From positions 754,609 to 761,619 of the forward strand of contig CP070766.1 of the NCBI GenBank assembly GCA_020345705.1: 7,011 nucleotides of DNA. Direction: 5' to 3'. The notes beneath the pieces are model-generated. The model was not told the origin of the DNA. It saw nothing but the letters and a program-made list of their open reading frames with translations, and made no database searches. Origin of the DNA: Candidatus Zixiibacteriota bacterium. Lineage in GTDB: Bacteria > Zixibacteria > MSB-5A5 > GN15 > PGXB01. A program made the position numbers and the translations under genes. Positions 5,329-7,011 of the stretch are shown here, piece by piece (position 1 is the stretch's first letter; each line of letters starts with the position of its first letter).

Positions 5329-6099
5329 TCACAATTCGATGGTAAGGTTGTCTTCGGCAATGGCAAGGTCGATTTCAGCCGGAACGGCATCCGCAAACCG
5401 CGTGAGTTCCGGCAGCCGCTCGTCATCGGTGTGCGTTAGCACCGTCCGGCTGACTTTCCGGGCGGACAGGACGTCGGGTAACTCGTTGATGTCGATATGC
5501 ATCGCCTCTGTGACGAGGAGATCTAAGTCGTCGAGATGTTTTTCAACGTCGTGAATCGAGGACAGATCGGACGAGTAAACCACCTTCTTGTCCATGGCCC
5601 GGACAAGAAACGAGTAGCACTCCATCCGGTTCGGATAGGCGCTGGCCTCGATAATCTCGACGTTTCCGACCAGATGCTGATTTCCTATCGGCGTGACCGT
5701 TACCTTGCCGTCAACAAATTCCATATCATACCTGATCGGATACAGCTCCCGCCGGAAGGGAAGTTTTTCCGGGAATAAATAGCAGGTATTGAGATAATTC
5801 TTAATCGGCCTGACTGCCTCCGCGGGGAGAAAAATGTTCAAATCCTGTTCACAGTCTGCCAGGAAGAACATCTGGAGGAACATGGGCAGATCGGAAATAT
5901 GGTCCGGATGAGTGTGAGAAATGATAAAGGCCTCGACGCCGTGCGGATCAAAGCCGGACCTCTGAAACGAGGATGCCGTCCCGCTGCCGCAGTCAAAGAT
6001 CAGCAATCTTCCGTCGATAGCCAGTACATGCCCGGAACATGCCCGTTCGGGCGAGGCGCCACCCGACGCCGACCCCAGTATGGTCCATGTTGCTTTCAC
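5329..6099 (-). CDS. MBL-fold (RNase Z/ElaC-like) metal-dependent hydrolase
   Basis: This 256-residue cytoplasmic protein (no signal peptide or membrane helix) has a complete metallo-beta-lactamase-fold metal site. The core motif SHTHPDH at 61-67 gives H62, H64, D66 and H67; other likely ligands are H142, the bridging D178 in YSSDLS and H223 in LTHTDDE. LVTEAMH at 195-201 resembles the conserved segment following the bridging Asp in RNase Z, and the start TILGSASGGASPER resembles the LGTGS loop of that family. The distance from H142 to D178 is about 36 residues, roughly half of that in true RNase Z, so the tRNA-gripping exosite arm appears to be missing. A phosphodiesterase or other hydrolase acting on a small or unknown substrate is more likely than tRNA 3' processing. 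The start is GTG, five bases after AGGAGG; the ATG two bases upstream is out of frame and meets TGA at once. Substrate unknown. Confidence 0.85.
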   Translation of the reverse strand: MKATWTILGSASGGASPERACSGHVLAIDGRLLIFDCGSGTASSFQRSGFDPHGVEAFIISHTHPDHISDLPMFLQMFFLADCEQDLNIFLPAEAVRPIKNYLNTCYLFPEKLPFRRELYPIRYDMEFVDGKVTVTPIGNQHLVGNVEIIEASAYPNRMECYSFLVRAMDKKVVYSSDLSSIHDVEKHLDDLDLLVTEAMHIDINELPDVLSARKVSRTVLTHTDDERLPELTRFADAVPAEIDLAIAEDNLTIEL

Positions 6100-6144
6100 A
6101 TCAACCTCCTGATTTTAGGTGTCCTACCCCCCCGGCAGGTTGAT
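6100..6144 (-). promoter_or_regulatory. Leader inverted repeat that can mask the Shine-Dalgarno sequence of the MBL-fold gene
   Basis: In the minus-strand transcript AUCAACCU (6144-6137) is perfectly complementary to AGGUUGAU (6107-6100), which overlaps the strong AGGAGG (6110-6105) and ends next to the GTG start. The 29-base loop holds its own small hairpin UAGG-ACA-CCUA (6126-6116) and a run of seven G. If formed, the outer stem would hide half of the ribosome-binding site. No known riboswitch class is recognised. Whether the structure forms or has a function is inference. Confidence 0.45.
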
Positions 6145-6184
6145 TAACATTGAATGCGTCCCTCGATATACGTATGCTAAAAAG

Positions 6185-7011
6185 TCACTCTCTCATCGGC
6201 TGGCGGCGGCGATACGTCAGCGACCGCCACAGCCATTCGGCCGGGCCGAAGCGAAAATGCCTGAGCCATATCGGACTTATAATAAGCTGAAAAATCCAGA
6301 TGGCAAGCACAAATCCCATCAGTCCGAAACGTTCAATCCTGTTGAACAGGCCGAGACCGTAACCGTAAAAGATGGTCGTGCAAATGATTGTATGCATCAG
6401 ATAATTCGTCAGCGCCATGCGCCCGACGGCGGCCAAACGCCTCATGAGCCAGCCCAGCAATCCTGAGCGAAAGACGAGCATGACCAGCCCGACATGTCCC
6501 AGACTTACCAGTACCCCGGCTACATAGTTGAAATGATAGCCGATTTTGAAGCCATATATAAAATCGAAATTATTCGCGATTAGCTGATTCGCACAATAAT
6601 AGGCCAGAGGCACACCAATCCCGTAACCGGCAATCATGCAAATGATATAGAAGCCCGTCGATCGCTTCCCGGAAAATACGCCGAGCTTCATCAGCGCCAT
6701 GCCCAGAAGCATCAACCCCATCGCCCTCCAGAATACCATAAAAAACAACGCCTGCGTCTGCATCATAAAGGTTTCGGGCGTTCGGTAAGCCATAACCTCA
6801 GAGAAATTCCCCCCATATGCCTCGACCTCTTGCGTCACTTCGTCAGGTGTTGGAACGAAATATGATTTAGTCTCCTCCCACACCTGTATCACGATGTTTT
6901 GCTCGGGCGTGATCTCCCCGCCCGAGGCTTGCGCCGATTCGATTTCCCGGGCGGCGGTCCTCAGTCTTTCAAACTGCATGCCCGATCCCACCTGAATCAG
7001 AATGCCGAGAG
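6185..7011 (-). CDS. DUF418/YeiB-family multi-pass membrane protein, C-terminal part (cut by window edge)
   Basis: About 275 codons of the 3' end are present; the frame is still open at the right edge (residues LGILIQ precede the first visible possible start codon, a GTG at 6991), so no start should be assigned here. Counting from that GTG, residues 10-75 are a polar loop. At least five hydrophobic stretches follow, roughly 80-104, 113-133, 155-175, 190-211 and 222-242. The C-terminal block is diagnostic of DUF418: GRMALTNYLMHTIICT (190-205), FYGYGLGLF (208-216), LAIWIFQLIISPIWLRHFRF (229-248) and GPAEWLWRSLTYRRRQPM (249-266). The family sits in the inner membrane, is related to acyltransferase-3-like membrane proteins, and has no settled function; some members are linked to transport. 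It ends 85 bases before the MBL-fold gene on the same strand, so shared transcription is possible. Confidence 0.92.
   Translation of the reverse strand, partial: LGILIQVGSGMQFERLRTAAREIESAQASGGEITPEQNIVIQVWEETKSYFVPTPDEVTQEVEAYGGNFSEVMAYRTPETFMMQTQALFFMVFWRAMGLMLLGMALMKLGVFSGKRSTGFYIICMIAGYGIGVPLAYYCANQLIANNFDFIYGFKIGYHFNYVAGVLVSLGHVGLVMLVFRSGLLGWLMRRLAAVGRMALTNYLMHTIICTTIFYGYGLGLFNRIERFGLMGFVLAIWIFQLIISPIWLRHFRFGPAEWLWRSLTYRRRQPMRE

Noticed and set aside
4807..5439. Open frame of 210 codons on the plus strand spanning the sdhA start and the intergenic gap
   Set aside because: It overlaps sdhA and the end of the MBL-fold gene in antisense, has no recognisable domain and has no convincing ribosome-binding site.
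6168..6175. Palindrome ATACGTAT between the DUF418 and MBL-fold genes
   Set aside because: An eight-base palindrome is expected by chance at this scale and no promoter elements are aligned with it.
6989..6991. GTG at 6991 as the start of the DUF418 gene
   Set aside because: The frame stays open to the window edge, and DUF418 proteins have several more membrane helices before this point, so the true start lies outside.
1..7011. Search for mobile elements, CRISPR arrays, tRNA genes, defence or toxin-antitoxin genes
   Set aside because: None was seen. All sizeable gaps are under 310 bases and hold only promoter- or hairpin-like signals.

Overview
This is an ordinary chromosomal stretch of a free-living, respiring bacterium with moderate GC (somewhat over half by eye). 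All seven recognisable genes lie on the minus strand and, in transcription order, run from the right edge to the left: a DUF418/YeiB-type membrane protein (5' end outside the window), a metallo-beta-lactamase-fold hydrolase, a four-gene complex II operon, and the succinyl-CoA synthetase pair sucC-sucD (sucD runs off the left edge). No tRNA, rRNA, insertion sequence, CRISPR array or phage gene was seen. The host cannot be named from this window. Divergent but intact TCA genes, strong Shine-Dalgarno sequences and the two-anchor complex II suggest an uncultured or poorly sampled Gram-negative-like lineage (FCB-type phyla would fit); that is a guess.

Right part (about 5330-7011): the last 275 or so codons of a multi-pass DUF418 protein, an 85-base gap with an unusual leader structure, then a 256-residue RNase Z-like/MBL-fold protein that starts with GTG behind a strong AGGAGG. 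An inverted repeat in the gap can pair across that Shine-Dalgarno sequence.

Middle part (about 1600-5330): a 219-base gap with a plausible sigma70-type promoter, followed by sdhA-sdhC-sdhD-sdhB, spaced 9-13 bases apart with ribosome-binding sites touching or lying next to the preceding stop codons. A hairpin followed by a U-rich tract ends the operon. The order A-C-D-B differs from the familiar C-D-A-B and A-B-C-D orders. The flavoprotein looks more like fumarate reductase FrdA than SdhA, although the membrane anchors are of the histidine-rich, haem-binding kind.

Left part (1-1600): a second putative promoter and then sucC and sucD, overlapping by one base (TGATG). Together the six metabolic genes interconvert succinyl-CoA, succinate and fumarate and link this to the quinone pool and to ATP or GTP formation. 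No 2-oxoglutarate dehydrogenase genes (sucAB) are visible beside them, so succinyl-CoA must be made or used by enzymes encoded elsewhere. I do not see an undescribed multi-gene system here. The most interesting points are the mixed character of complex II, the altered substrate-site motifs of SucC and the leader structure before the MBL-fold gene.
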